Source of the DNA: Aricia agestis
Taxonomy: Eukaryota; Arthropoda; Insecta; Lepidoptera; Lycaenidae
Assembly: GCF_905147365.1 (NCBI RefSeq)
Contig: NC_056407.1
Span: forward strand, 19,885,980 to 19,949,979
Direction of reading: 5' to 3'
DNA: 64,000 bases
Position numbers and translations under genes: made by a program. Of the stretch, positions 10,301 to 21,238 are shown in pieces. Within the stretch, counting starts at the first letter, position 1. Every line of letters starts with the position of its first letter. A model generated the notes under the pieces. It was not told the DNA's origin. It did no database searches and saw only the letters and a list, made by a program, of their open reading frames with translations.

Positions 10301-12854
10301 TTACGTCACTGCCTGCACAGATAAAGTACTGAGTTATTTAATACCGTAGAATAGATATAACAATCGAAAAAAATCGAGACTTAAATGTAAGATGATACCA
10401 CCTCTTATAGAAAGACTTTTGAGCAAGCGTCAGCGCGATGTAGAAGACGCACGGCGCCATCTATTATGAATTTTTTGAACAAATTTACGACCCTTACAAC
10501 CCTTTTTTCCAGTAAAAAAGTAGCCTATGTCCTTTCTCAGGCTTTAGACTATCAGTATACAAAATTTCATTACAATCGGTACGGTAGTTTTGGCGTTTGG
10601 CGTGAAAGCGAGACTGACAGACAGAGATACTTTCGCATTCATAATATTAGTACAGATTATGTGCACACTGCACAGCTGTTTTTGGGTATTTTGATTAATT
10701 AAGAGGATTCCACACCGCCCTTTTTTCCATACAAACGTTGTCCCCTGTTTCCTCCCTGGATAATGCTAGTAGAGTTATATTTTTTTTCCTGAATATCTAC
10801 GGCCACTAATACAATGTCCCTATGTTTTATTTTTTTTTTCATAATTTAATTATTAAATAAGATATGAACGTTCAAAAACCCAAAAAAATGGCCAGATTTT
10901 CCACTGTGTTCAAACGTCCAGAAAACAGATTTGGCTAGATTATACAAAAAAAAGCAAAACATAGGAACACAGCTCAAGCCTTTTTTTAATCTTTAATGAA
11001 AAAAGTACTTAAATCGGTTAAGTTTTGGAGAAGGAATCAGGGGACAACGAATCGTTGATTTTCTGGATTTTCTGCAGTTATCTCTATCGCGTTCTGGGGT
11101 ATAGGCTTGAGGTAAGGGAGACAGCTATAGATATTACACGTACTTTTTTTTCATTTCTCTAGCCGCTGTTGTATCCTCTTAAGGGCCGCGCTACACCGGA
11201 ATGGCAGCGGCGAGGCGAGCACTTTCAGCGCTGCCATTCCGGTGTAGCGCGCTGCGCGGCCCTAAGAGGGGTACCACTTACCAGGGTTTTAAAAAGTTTT
11301 TAAATTTGACACAAATTTTGTTGACACCGCGCGCTATAAACTAAAGTCCACGCGGACGAAGTCGCGGGCAACAGCTAGTTATGAATAAAAACAATAATAT
11401 ATAATAAAGTAGGTATGATTAGTTCTGTTATAATAATGAAGTAAAAAAATAAAGCGCCATCTGTTTTCATATATTAGAATTAAAATGTTGATTGCTGATT
11501 GCATTGATATTTTTTCTGGATGGAATATAGGCCAACACAACACACTCGAACTCCTTAGAAATGCAGTAGGAGTTCTATAAGATAAGATAGATTGATTATT
11601 ATTATAGCAAGTGATAACATTATTAAACATAATATTCTAACGTATTAAAAACTATAAACAAAAACATAACAACTAATAAGTATGATTAGTTCTATGTTAC
11701 AACGAAGTAAAAAAAAAAGCGCCATCTGTTGAATCGTATTAGAACTAAAATGTTCATTGCATCGCGTCGATATATTTCTGGATTTTTTATAATATTACAC
11801 ATAAAATATATTTAAGATTTTTGAAATATTATTTTAATACACATCCAAGACCCAGGAACATTAAAAACTTTTTGTTCCGCCTGCGGGACTCGAACCCAGG
11901 ACCCCCGGGATGAGCGCTGGCCACGCGCAATGCGAAGTAATTTTCATCGATATTTTCATGGAAATAAGATATTTTCCCACATCAAAATGTAGCCTATGTC
12001 CTTTCTCAGACTCTAGAATAACTGTGTACAAAATTTCATTGCAATCTATTCAGTAGTTTTGGCGTGAAAGCGAGACAGACAGGCAGACAGACAGACAGAC
12101 AGACAGACAGAGATACTTTCGCAGTATATTTCGCAGTATTTATAAGTCGCGGGCAACAGCTAGTTATGAATAAAAACAATAATATATAATAAAGAAGGTA
12201 TGATTAGTTCTGTTATAATAATGAAGTAAAAAAATAAAGCGCCATCTGTTTTCATATATTAGAATTAAAATGTTGATTGCTGATTGCATTGATATATTTT
12301 CTGGATGGAATATAGGCCAACACAACACACTCGAACTCCTTAGAAATGCAGTAGGAGTTCTATAAGATAAGATAGATTGATTATTATTATAGCAAGTGAT
12401 AACATTATTAAACATAATATTCTAACGTATTAAAAACTATAAACAAAAACATAACAACTAATAAGTATGATTAGTTCTATGTTACAACGAAGTAAAAAAA
12501 AGCGCCATCTGTTGAATCGTATTAGAACTAAAATGTTCATTGCATCGCGTCGATATATTTCTGGATTTTTATAATATTATACATAAAATATATTTAAGAT
12601 TTTTGAAATATTATTTTAATACACATCCAAGACCCAGGAACATTGAAAACTTTTTGTTCCGCCTGCGGGACTCGAACCCAGGACCCCCGGGATGAGCGCT
12701 GGCCACGCGCAATGCGAAGTAATTTTCATCGATATTTTCATGGAAATAAGATATTTTCCCACATCAAAATGTAGCCTATGTCCTTTCTCAGACTCTAGAA
12801 TAACTGTGTACAAAATTTCATTGCAATCGGTTCAGTAGTTTTGGCGTGAAAGCG

Positions 12855-12901
<47 letters not shown>

Positions 12902-15900
12902 GATACTTTCGCATTTATAATATTAGTATAGATTAAATATGTGACTTTGATATTTCAGTGATGGAACCCATCCCTAATGGAATTGGGGCTCGTGTGGATC
13001 TCCGAGATGTTAAAGTAATTGAACGTATCGGTGGCACTGTTGAAGACACAGAGCTCATACAAGGCCTTGTCATCCCCCGTCGCGCTAACAATGTCAATGG
13101 ACCACACAGAATCGAGAAAGCTAAAGTTGGACTTATTCAGTTCTGTATTTCACCACCAAAGACAGATGTAAGTGACAAATATTTCTTTCGTTTTGTGTTA
13201 GTGAAGGAACATCTATCTGCCTTTTCCCTCTTCTTATTTAAGAATTTTGTTTCCCTAAACTCAAATAAGATGTATTAAAAGCTTTTTTTTCCAGATGGAT
13301 CATAATGTGATAGTCTCTGATTATGCAGCAATGGATCGCGTTCTAAAGGAAGAGCGCCAATACATTCTTAATATTGTTAAACAGATAAAGAAAGCTGGCT
13401 GCAATGTTTTACTTGTCCAGAAATCTATTTTAAGGTGAGTGTTAAGTATGCTTCATATTCCAAAAATATGATGTTCTCTGGTGTTTTTTTCTTTTTATAT
13501 GAATTGAAAAGGGTTACCAAATAAAACTGTAATAAAACTAAAACTATACTTTAATAAAACTAAAACTATACTTTTCAGGGATGCTCTGAGTGACTTAGCC
13601 ATTCATTTCTTGGACAAAATCAAAACTATGGTTATCAAGGATATTGAGAGGGAAGATATTGAATTTGTATGCAAAACGCTAGGCTGCCGTCCGATCGCCT
13701 CGCTCGACCATTTCACCGCTGAAAATTTGGTCAATGTGGACCTGGTTGAGGAAATCAATGAACCATGTGGGAAATACATTAAGGTGAATAATTATGTAAT
13801 TATTGTATTTGTTTCAGTGCATTAGTCGTCTTTTAGCTGAGATTATGTGCCAAATACCTGTTCAAATTTATTATTGTAATATGTATAACTATGCTCCCTC
13901 TTTTCTTATTAGAAGAGAAGGGTATTTACATGAAAGATTAACCCTCCGTGCACCACGTGGGGTCGGACAAACCCCAGACATACAAAAATTTTCATGTTTT
14001 TGGAAATTCGTGTGATTTTTTTGACGCTTTATGTAGCTGGAGTTAAGACGTTGCCTTACCGTTTGGCGGCAGTAGTTTAGGATTTTCTTTACCGATGCAA
14101 CGAATAGATGTGTACAAAGTGTGCTGGGGACCCACAAACCCCACGTAGTTCAGGACGTTGCCAAAAAGTTGTATGGACAGAGCATTGTGAAATGTGAAAA
14201 AATCCATTTTTGTCGCATACTTTAATTCATTTCGATTTAATAAGCATTCGTGGACAGGTTTATGAACAAATTAAGTATGACTTTCATAGAAGAATATTTG
14301 ACAAATCGCAAAGATATAAACCATGGATACTGAGAGGTTCTTGTAAGCGGTTTTACGAATTTCTTGGCAAAGCAGCCCCTGTACCACCAGAAAAATTATC
14401 AAGATCAATAAAGAAGTGTTCAGATTGTATCAGGAAGATAAATTGAAAATTCAAATACGCTTGTGAGCACAATAATAGACCTCTTTGCTTACTTATACCG
14501 TGCCCACTTTCATTGTAAGAAATGTACTGATTTCAACTTGCCTGAATATCGTGTAGACAGATTATATTAAGTTAATATTATTCAATTTGTATTCCTTATA
14601 AAGTTAGTTTTAAAATTTTAAAGCAGTACAGGAAATAAAAAGTAATGTTATTTTTACGACAAATCACTAGCTCGAAGTTGAATTTCACTACATAATATTG
14701 ACTGTATAACATAAGTTTATATTTCTGCGCAAAAAAATCAACAATTTTAAATTAGTTTTTAAACATTATTAAAACAAAAGTTGCAATTGTTGCACCCGCG
14801 ATAAAAAAGGTACAAAAGTTTAGTTTTCTCGCTAAAATGAATTGTTAATAATTTGAAACTTTGTAAAAGTAAGAAGAATTGAGAGGGAATTAATCATTGG
14901 AATAAACTATTTTATGGTTTTTAATGAAAAAACAGTACCTTAAAAGTGGTTGCACCCGCGATCGAAGCAGTACAATTGCAAAAGCAACAATTTATTTTTT
15001 AACTATTCTAGTAATTTTCGACATATTTAATATTATTAAGGTAAACAATAACGTTAAATTATATTTGTTATCAATAGTTTTCATGTAATTACAAGATTTA
15101 TAAAAATTTCAATAGTCACATCGTGTTTTATATTTTTAGATATATTTCATGTATTACTTAAGAGATGTTTCAAAATGATGATTAATCTTCTTTTATTTTT
15201 AAACATTTTATAAGACATGCTACAACTGACATAAAAATCATATATATTTAATATTTTTCTTTGAAAAAAATATTTTTACTTTTAATTCTACCATATTCTT
15301 TTAAATTATACATATAAATTTTAAATTCAATGTTTGCTGCAGTTCGGTTTATAGCAATACATCGAAAAACGTTTGCCTAAGTTACATTAATAAATTGTTT
15401 TTAGTGATTTAGACAATTTATTTTCTCAGATCAATAAATGACTGATAATTAAAAAATAACAAAATTGTACGTAATATTATTACAACTTACTAATAATATT
15501 ATGTATTGCATATCAAAAATGTAGAAATTAGTCGCAGACTTATGAGTAAATTCAATTTCTTTAGACTTGTTGCACCCGCGATATTCTGATGTTGCACCCG
15601 CGATCGTGGAAATTGTTAATAATTCCTAGTACTAATAACTTAAATTAATTGTATCTAGTTAAATCATTTCTTTGTCTTATACACTTTTGAAATATGGGTT
15701 AATAAATAACTAAAATGGAGGGCCGATTTGGTTGCACCCGCGATACTACTTAAAATATATTTTGTGGCTTTTCTTAGATTTAATTATAGTTTTCATTTAC
15801 ATATCATGATTAAACTAGTTAAAATGTATCCCTTCAAAAGATAATTTATTAATAGATATGTTTTATTTTGTCAGTAGGACGCTTTAAGTGCGTCAAAAGG

Positions 15901-18900
15901 TTGCACCCGCGATAATGGAATCGCCCCTCAGTAAATATCGTGTTATATTACAATTAAATAGATAAAAAACAGTTATTTGAAATAAAATGCACAAATAAAT
16001 ACAAATAACGCATTTCTTGCCCAGATAATTCTTGGGGTTTGACAAACCCCACGTGGTGCACGGTGTAACTTTTATTTACGTGGTGCACGGAGGGTTAAGA
16101 AGCAGGGTACCACCGAAATTCTCATACATACGTAATACCAAAATCATTTTCTCATACGAAAATATTTACCTTGTTTGAGTTATTTTTCAGCTTAAAATAG
16201 TAACTATAGGTTCCTGCGTAAAAAATTACTACAAATTTTTACTAAAAATAACTACTATGATTTTGGTATTACGTATGTATGAGAATTTCGATGGCACCCG
16301 GCCCCTTAACACTAACAGACATTGGTAAAACTGAGATTGATATGTAAGTACTTACATAATACAATGATTCGCCTACACAGATGACGGGATGTGCCGGCGG
16401 CGGCAAGACTGTGTCGGTCCTGGTGCGTGGTACGAGCAACGCCGTAGTCGCCGAAGCCTCACGCTCGCTGCACGACGCGCTTTGCGTTGTCAGGTATATT
16501 TATTTATTCGCAAATCTATATATACAAAACTCAAAGTGACTGACTGACATGGTGATCTATCAACGCACAGCCCAAACCACTGGACCGATCGGGCTGAAAT
16601 TTGGCATGCAGGTAGATATTATGACGTAGGCATCCGCTGAGAAAGGATTTTGATCAATTCCACCTCCAAGGGGTAAAAATAGGGGATGAAAGTTTGTATA
16701 TAATAATACTTCTTAACGCGAGCGAAGCCGCGGGCAAAAGCTCGTAAACACTACAACGAAAAAAGAGAATAATAATTAAGCAAACAGTCAAAGTCAAAGG
16801 CCTTGTCGCTTTAGTGGTTTTGGCATATTATTGCTTAACAAATTGAATGGATAATGGACGCAGGCATCTTATCTACATAGTATTTAAAAAACTAGCTTTT
16901 AATCTCTCTTTGTTGAGATTTATTTAACTGTTGAATGTATCAAGTGCAGTTTTACGAAAGATAGAGTGAGATTAAAACAATGACCTTTGTAATGTAGATG
17001 CGTTGCCCGTCGGCCGGCGTTGATCGCGGGCGGCGGTGCGCCCGAGGCGGCGGCGGCGGCGGCGTTGGCGCGCGCGGCGGTCGCTGCGCCCGGCGCGGAC
17101 CACTACTGCCTGCGCGGGTACGCCGACGCGCTCGAGGTTGTGCCCTCAACACTCGCCGAGAATGCCGGTATGTTGGACTATAATTGTTTAATGAGGTTTT
17201 GTGTTCATACTGAGTGCAAAACTCTGAAAATTTATTTACTTTTAGCAGTTTAGGCTGGCCTCACACAGCCGGAATTTCATAATCGGAAATTCATATTCTT
17301 ACAGATCGATCTATGAAATTCATAATCTGAAAAAATCAGAATGTGTGTTAGGCCTGGAGATACTGACACAAAATTCTTGGTCATTTGTACCAGTATGGCG
17401 GTTTTACAGGGGTATAATTACGTAAAGGCAAAAAGGAAAGTGATGGTCATAGCGCTCGCACTGGCAGCCCAAACGCGTGGGCGTTAATCGGACGTGTCGG
17501 ATAAATAACGAGTGTCGAACGATTTGTTCCACAAAAATGCTTGTATTTTCAGATAGTCGAAAGAAAATAAGTAAGCGAAAGCGTAATGCTATACTTGTCG
17601 GGTGCGGCTTACAGCCCGCCATACCGACGCGAATACGTTAATTTTAATAAAAAAATTTAACCATTTGTACCAGGCTAATCTTTGCATAGCTAATCATCGT
17701 CGAGTAGCCATTCACGAAAATCATCTTGCCATACTTTTCCGACAGCGCCCAATGGCCGCCATACCACTGCAAAGGTGTATTTTTTTTTTCGGCAAACGAT
17801 TATCCGACTCGATTAACGCCCACGCGTTTGGGCTGCCAGTGCGAGCGCTATGACCATCATTTTCCTTTTTGCCTTTACGTAATTATACCCCTGTAAAACC
17901 GCCATACTGGTACAAATGACCAAGAATTTTGTGTCAGTATCTCCAGGCCTATGTGGAGCGTACTGATATTGTATGGTATTCCGGTCCTTCTGAATTAATA
18001 ATATGAATTTCCGATTATGAAATTCCGGCTGTGTGAGGCCAGCCTTAATCAAGTTATTATTATTTACCGGGATATTAAATGACATTGTAGGCTTATCAAA
18101 TATTTTCTGATTTTCTGATGCGCCATCAGAAAGCACTAAATAATGTAAAATAGCAACACAAAATAATTGTATGTATCTGCTCCATAAGCCTGTAGAATTT
18201 TCAAATTTAGAAAAACCACTTGTCTATACTATAATATTATAAAGAGGTAAACTTTGTTTGTTTGTTTTTTTGTTTAATTGTAATGAATAGGCTCAAAAAC
18301 TACTGGACCGATTTTGAAAATTCTTAAATATAGGGTTCCGTAAGATATTTTGGTTTTTTTGACACAAGCTGAAAAAAATCAACCAAAAAAGTTACTTATT
18401 TTGCGTACGCTGCCTAACCTATAAAAGATAGAACCATACAATGTTCTAAGTAAATATAGATCTTATAAATACCTACAAAAATGTCCGCGACATACTATAC
18501 CTTATCTATGTCGATTGAGGCACAACAACCATTTTTTTATTATAAAATCTTGATATTTTTTTTGACTACATTTAAACGCATTTATTTTACTCATGCTGAT
18601 AATCCTTATCAAAATAAATTATTTCATCACTAAGTACAGTTTGTGTAGATAATATTTTGTTTTTGAATAATTAAAATTGGACGTTTGGTTTAGAAGTTAT
18701 GGCGAAATTAAAAATTGCGATTTACGCCCGTTTCGAAGTGGGCGCTACCAAAGCAGTAGCGAAGATTATGACCGGCGGGGGCCCTGCAGCTGGTGAATCC
18801 TACTATCCTAAAGGCGAAAGTTTGTTTGGATGTGTGGATGTATGGGTGTTTGTTACTCTTTCACGCAAAAAACTTTACAATAATATAGCTTATACATCAG

Positions 18901-20936
18901 AATAACACATAGGCTACAATTTTAACCGACTTTCAAATGGGGGAGGTGTTATGTTCGTTTTTAGGGTTCCGTACCTCAAAAGGAAAAAACGGAACCCTTA
19001 TAGGATCACTTTGTTGTCCGTCTGTCCGTCTGTCAAGACCCTTTTTCTCAGGAACGCGTGGAGGTATGAAGCTGAAATTTATATCAATTACTCAGGTCTA
19101 CTGTCCCTTGAAGCTGTGAAAAAATCAAACTTCTAAGCCAACGCAATCAAAAGATACAGCCGTTTATGCCGCAAATTTTCGACACTTGCAAGGGAATCAA
19201 AACCTACAGGGTGCTTCCCGTGAACTCAGAATCTTGAAATTTGGTACGAAGCAACGTCTTATAGCATAGATAAAGGAAAAATTACGAAAACCATAAATTT
19301 TTAGTTACATCACATAATATATTTTTTTTAATAATTTTAAACTTACTACCCATTTCCTCATAAACGCGTAGAGGTATTAAATTGAAATTCATACCAAATA
19401 CTCAGGTCTATAATACCTTTAAGCTGTAACAAAATCAAACTTCTATGTCAACGCAATCAAAAGAAACAGCAATTTAAGCTGCATATTTTGAAACTCCCAA
19501 GTACTCGCAAGGGAATCAAAACCTAAAGGGTACTTCCAGTCGACCTAGAATCTTGAAATTTGGCATGAAGCAACGTTTTATAGCACACATAAAGGAAAAA
19601 TTCCGAAAACCTTAAATTTTTAGTTACATTACAAAATATATATTTTTTAATAAATATAAACTTATTACTTTTTTCCTCATGAACGCGTAGAGCTATTACT
19701 TAAACGATAAAGAGATCTTTGTCTTAAATTTATGCTCCTCCATCTTTCCCCATTGTAATGTTATGAATTTCATTTTGCAATAAAAATACCATATAATGTA
19801 ACGAACTTTGTAAACCTTGCAGGTTTGTACGGAACCCTCGGTGCGCGAGTCCGACTCGCACTTGGCCGGTTTTTTTTATGTTCAACGATTACTCCGCCGT
19901 TTGTTAACCGATTTTCAAAAATTTTCTTTTGGTATATAGGGTATTATTCTAATTTAGTATTACATTCACAAAAGTGGTGATCTGATTAAGAATCCATAAG
20001 TAATCGAGAGAACTCCTCAAAATTTATAGGGAAACGTGTGGTGACTTCGGTTTCGTGAGAAGTATTCTAAGCATATTATGCTACCAACAAGTAAGATTTT
20101 GCACCGAGGTATACCTGATATAACGTGGTTCGGAAGATGCTGAGAGAACTCCTGATTCTTTATAGATACAAGTTTGGGAGTTTCGGCGTTGTTATAAGAA
20201 CGGAAAGCATATGCTACTATGCAAATTACATTCGTCATCATCTAACCTAACCAACATAACTCTGTGTCGTCCCGTTTTGACACTATTATTTGTACTTTTC
20301 ATAGTATTTTATGATATATCACGCGGGTAACACCGCGGGGCGCAGCTAGTATAATATATAAATATTGTTAATCTGTAAACGCCAGGTCTTAACCCCATCG
20401 AGACGGTGACAGAGTTGCGCGCGGCGCACGCTGCGGGCGCGGGCGCGAGCGCGGGCGTGAACGTGCGGCGCGGGCGCGTGACGGACATGCGCGCCGAGCA
20501 CGTTCTGCAGCCGCTGCACGTCACGGCGTCGGCACTCGCCCTCGCCACAGAGACTGTGCGCGCTATACTCAAGATTGATGACATTGTGAGTGTCGATCCC
20601 CCCATATATCCCACTTTATTCAACGTAATATAGGTTATAATAATATTATGTTGCGTTGATGTTTTCTTTAAAGTGATCTTCGGTGGTGTTATGATTTAAA
20701 TAACTATACTTTGTTCTCACTCCCTTTGCTTTGTCGTATTTAATCGAGTTTCATAACGTATCAGAGAAAGACAAGACATTGTTAACTGTAATGTCTGTAG
20801 TCTACAAAGTATGCATGCAAGCAGGGGTGTCCTAAACCTGTACTTGTAGGTAGACTAATAAGACTGCCGTGTCTCATTCTTTTCAGTTTTTTAAACATAT
20901 ATTTATCTTTTTTTTCAGGTCAACACAATAAATTAA
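7316..20936 (+). CDS. CCT4: T-complex protein 1 subunit delta (CCT4), cytosolic chaperonin
   Basis: Twelve coding exons: 7316-7421, 7874-7926, 8048-8137, 8685-8852, 9340-9481, 12959-13167, 13295-13434, 13579-13783, 16381-16493, 16998-17167, 20386-20585, 20919-20936 (1614 nt, 537 codons, the usual CCT4 length). Every junction is GT-AG and in frame. The subunit sits in the eight-membered ring that folds actin and tubulin using ATP. Visible group II chaperonin marks: SLGPRGMDKM and NDGAT (about 65-69), GDGTTS (about 96-101, with the catalytic-type Asp), ALIAGGGAPE in exon 10, and the C-terminal KIDDIVNTIN. Introns 5, 8 and 10 (3.5, 2.6 and 3.2 kb) are full of transposons. Exons 9-11 are GC-rich, unlike exons 1-8, and encode a run of six Ala. 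AATAAA at 21146-21151 is the likely poly(A) signal. Confidence 0.96.
8150..8478. mobile_element. MITE-like repeat in CCT4 intron 3
   Basis: The ends carry TTCCACTGACGCAGAGC and GGCTCTGTGCCAGTGGAA, an imperfect inverted repeat. A block with GGAGATTT..GAGCATAGTG and GGTCAATT.GGGCAC appears twice (about 8237-8295 and 8392-8445). No coding potential. Confidence 0.65.
8482..8624. mobile_element. MITE with TAA target duplication in CCT4 intron 3
   Basis: Inverted ends GAGCCTGTTCCAC...TTCCTGATAA and TTATCAGGAA...GTGAAACAGGCCC, flanked on both sides by TAA, as expected of PIF/Harbinger-type elements. Confidence 0.7.
9069..9292. mobile_element. MITE in CCT4 intron 4
   Basis: Inverted ends: TTTAACACCGTTATCCTAAA..CCATCAAATGAGCCC at the left and GGGCTCATTTGATGG..TTTAAGGATTACGGTGTTAAA at the right. 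No coding content. Confidence 0.75.
9908..10658 (-). mobile_element. Non-autonomous Helitron-type element, minus copy
   Basis: On the minus strand it starts TCTGTACTAATATTATGAAT and ends GCGGGCAACAGCTAG, with the subterminal hairpin GTCCACGCGGAC. Internal text matches the full copy at 21957-22578. A (GACA) run lies near the 5' end. Confidence 0.75.
10703..11178. mobile_element. TTAA-flanked MITE (piggyBac-type)
   Basis: TTAA at 10699-10702 and 11179-11182. Ends GAGGATTCCACACCGCC and, reversed, GAGGATACAACAGCGGC. Internal sequence is A/T-rich and non-coding. Confidence 0.75.
11183..11263. mobile_element. GC-rich 81-bp hairpin MITE
   Basis: Inverted ends GGGCCGCGCTACACCGGAAT and ATTCCGGTGTAGCGCG(CTG)CGCGGCCC around a GGCGAGGCGAGC core. 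TAA/TAAG sits at both edges. Strongly GC-rich in an AT-rich intron. Confidence 0.75.
11820..11935 (-). mobile_element. tRNA-derived SINE head, copy 1
   Basis: On the minus strand GGTTCGAGTCC (11886-11896) is a good Pol III box B, and TGGCCAGCGC (11914-11923) is a box A-like stretch at tRNA spacing. An AT-rich body with GGGTCTTGGATGTG follows. It is not a functional tRNA gene: the cloverleaf cannot be completed. Confidence 0.7.
12605..12717 (-). mobile_element. tRNA-derived SINE head, copy 2
   Basis: Same as the copy 785 bp upstream, with box B at 12668-12678 on the minus strand. It is the second half of the tandem duplication. Confidence 0.7.
14210..14573 (+). pseudogene. piggyBac transposase C-terminal remnant
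   Basis: An open stretch to 14446 ends in PWILRGSCKRFYEFLGK...KKCSDC. After a frame break the text continues with HFHCKKCTDFNLPEYRVDRL and a stop near 14568. The paired CxxC units fit the zinc-binding tail of piggyBac transposases. The catalytic Asp-rich core is absent. Confidence 0.6.
14789..15913 (+). repeat. Six direct copies of GTTGCACCCGCGAT
   Basis: Exact 14-mers at 14789-14802, 14949-14962, 15569-15582, 15591-15604, 15731-15744 and 15900-15913, all on the plus strand, in otherwise AT-rich DNA. They lie only inside the piggyBac-type element. They could be protein-binding sites or relics of internal repeats. Confidence 0.9.
16099..16305. mobile_element. TTAA-flanked MITE abutting the piggyBac-type element
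   Basis: TTAA at 16095-16098 (shared with the neighbour) and 16306-16309. Long inverted ends with CGAAATTCTCATACATACGT and AATACCAAAATCA, perfect over about 33 bp, with imperfect outer parts (GGGTACCAC / GGGTGCCAT). Short and non-coding. Confidence 0.85.
16515..16744 (+). mobile_element. Short Helitron-like element (family also at ~42.36 kb)
   Basis: Starts TCTATATATACAAAACTCAA, has GATCTATCAACGCACAGCCC, and ends GCGAGCGAAGCCGCGGGCAA then AAGCTCG. A close copy lies at 42357-42598. Confidence 0.7.
17252..18047. mobile_element. Foldback element with ~240-bp inverted arms in CCT4 intron 10
   Basis: The arm from 17252 (AGGCTGGCCTCACACAGCCGG) to about 17490 is complementary to about 17808-18047 (ending CCGGCTGTGTGAGGCCAGCC). 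The arms share CAGTATGGCGGTTTTACAGG and CGCTCGCACTGGCAGCC. The left arm lacks about 50 bases present in the right. The core has no convincing ORF. Confidence 0.85.
18223..20351 (+). mobile_element. Helitron-type element with nested inserts in CCT4 intron 10
   Basis: Starts TCTATACTATAATATTATAA and ends CGCGGGGCGCAGCTAGT. Inside are a second Helitron-like start near 18800 (TCCTAAAGGCGAAAGTTTG) and a GGTTCCGTAC...TTGGCCGG repeat (18963-19878). ORFs here are short and not Rep/helicase, so it is non-autonomous. Confidence 0.65.
18963..19878 (+). mobile_element. GGTTCCGTAC...ACTCGCACTTGGCCGG repeat
   Basis: Starts AGGGTTCCGTACCTC and ends GCGCGAGTCCGACTCGCACT then TGGCCGG and a T-run. A sub-block with AACGCGT.GAGGTAT and AGCAACG..TTATAGCA is repeated about twice. 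Other copies or parts are near 48.15, 49.87-50.80, 53.0 and 55.73-56.17 kb. No protein. Confidence 0.8.
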
Positions 20937-21238
20937 ATTCACCTACAATAACTACTTTGGAAGAATGGTTGTAACATTTTATTGCTTACAAATACAACTT
21001 ATGATTCAACATACAATTACATTTCTAGTAATTGGTTGCTTACTTAAAACTTACATAATTTATAAAGTATTAAGCATTTGTTAGAAATAGTTCTTAATTT
21101 TAGTCTCAATATTCTATGCTTTACAATGTATTTTAATTTTATTAAAATAAACATTAACAATACTATCCACGTCTTTTCTTAAATTCCCTGTAATATATTG
21201 CATTTGATTTTGTGAATTTGCTCTAGTAAGATAATAAT
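20937..21238. other. CCT4 3' UTR and flank
   Basis: AT-rich. Polyadenylation signal AATAAA at 21146-21151. Nothing else seen. Confidence 0.6.

Larger units (their letters stand above)
10659..11378 (+). mobile_element. 3' half of a Helitron-type element, plus copy, with inserts
   Basis: Starts TTATGTGCACACTGCACAGC and ends in the CGCGGGCAACAGCTAGT terminus, matching 22440-22578. It is broken by a TTAA element (10703-11178) and a GC-rich MITE (11183-11263). With the preceding minus copy it makes a head-to-head pair. Confidence 0.7.
11375..12940. repeat. Tandem duplication, two units of ~785 bp, in CCT4 intron 5
   Basis: 11379 onward recurs from 12164 with only scattered single-base and short indel differences. 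Each unit holds an A/T-rich part, a tRNA-like SINE on the minus strand, and a Helitron-like end with CTCAGACTCTAGAATAACTG and a (GACA)n run. The near identity indicates a recent event. Confidence 0.9.
13942..16094. mobile_element. piggyBac-type element with decayed transposase, in CCT4 intron 8
   Basis: Flanked by TTAA (13938-13941 and 16095-16098). The ends are inverted: CCCTCCGTGCACCACGTGGG at the left; at the right CCCACGTGGTGCACGG twice, the outer copy ending in CGGAGGG. CCCT next to TTAA is the piggyBac hallmark. At 14240-14570 are Cys-rich remnants (KKCSDCIRKIN, then in another frame AHFHCKKCTDFNLPEYR) matching the Cys-rich C-terminus of piggyBac transposases. The rest is A/T-rich, with six copies of a 14-mer. 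It is 2153 bp, transposase mostly lost. Confidence 0.82.

Noticed and set aside
11379..12415. Two identical 83-codon minus ORFs as a duplicated gene
   Set aside because: They are AT-rich repeat DNA copied by the tandem duplication, with no domain.
11820..12717. tRNA genes from the GGTTCGAGTCC boxes
   Set aside because: Acceptor and anticodon stems do not form and the sequence continues into a SINE body, so these are tRNA-derived SINE heads.
14789..15913. CRISPR-like direct repeats (GTTGCACCCGCGAT)
   Set aside because: Spacing is irregular (22 to about 620 bp), the unit is only 14 bp, and the genome is eukaryotic. Kept as an element-internal repeat.
16952..17183. GC-rich ORFs on both strands near 17.0 kb
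   Set aside because: They are other-frame readings of CCT4 exon 10.
20309..20633. Minus ORF 20309-20623 and plus ORF 20406-20633 as genes
   Set aside because: The plus one is part of CCT4 exon 11 and the minus one is its shadow.
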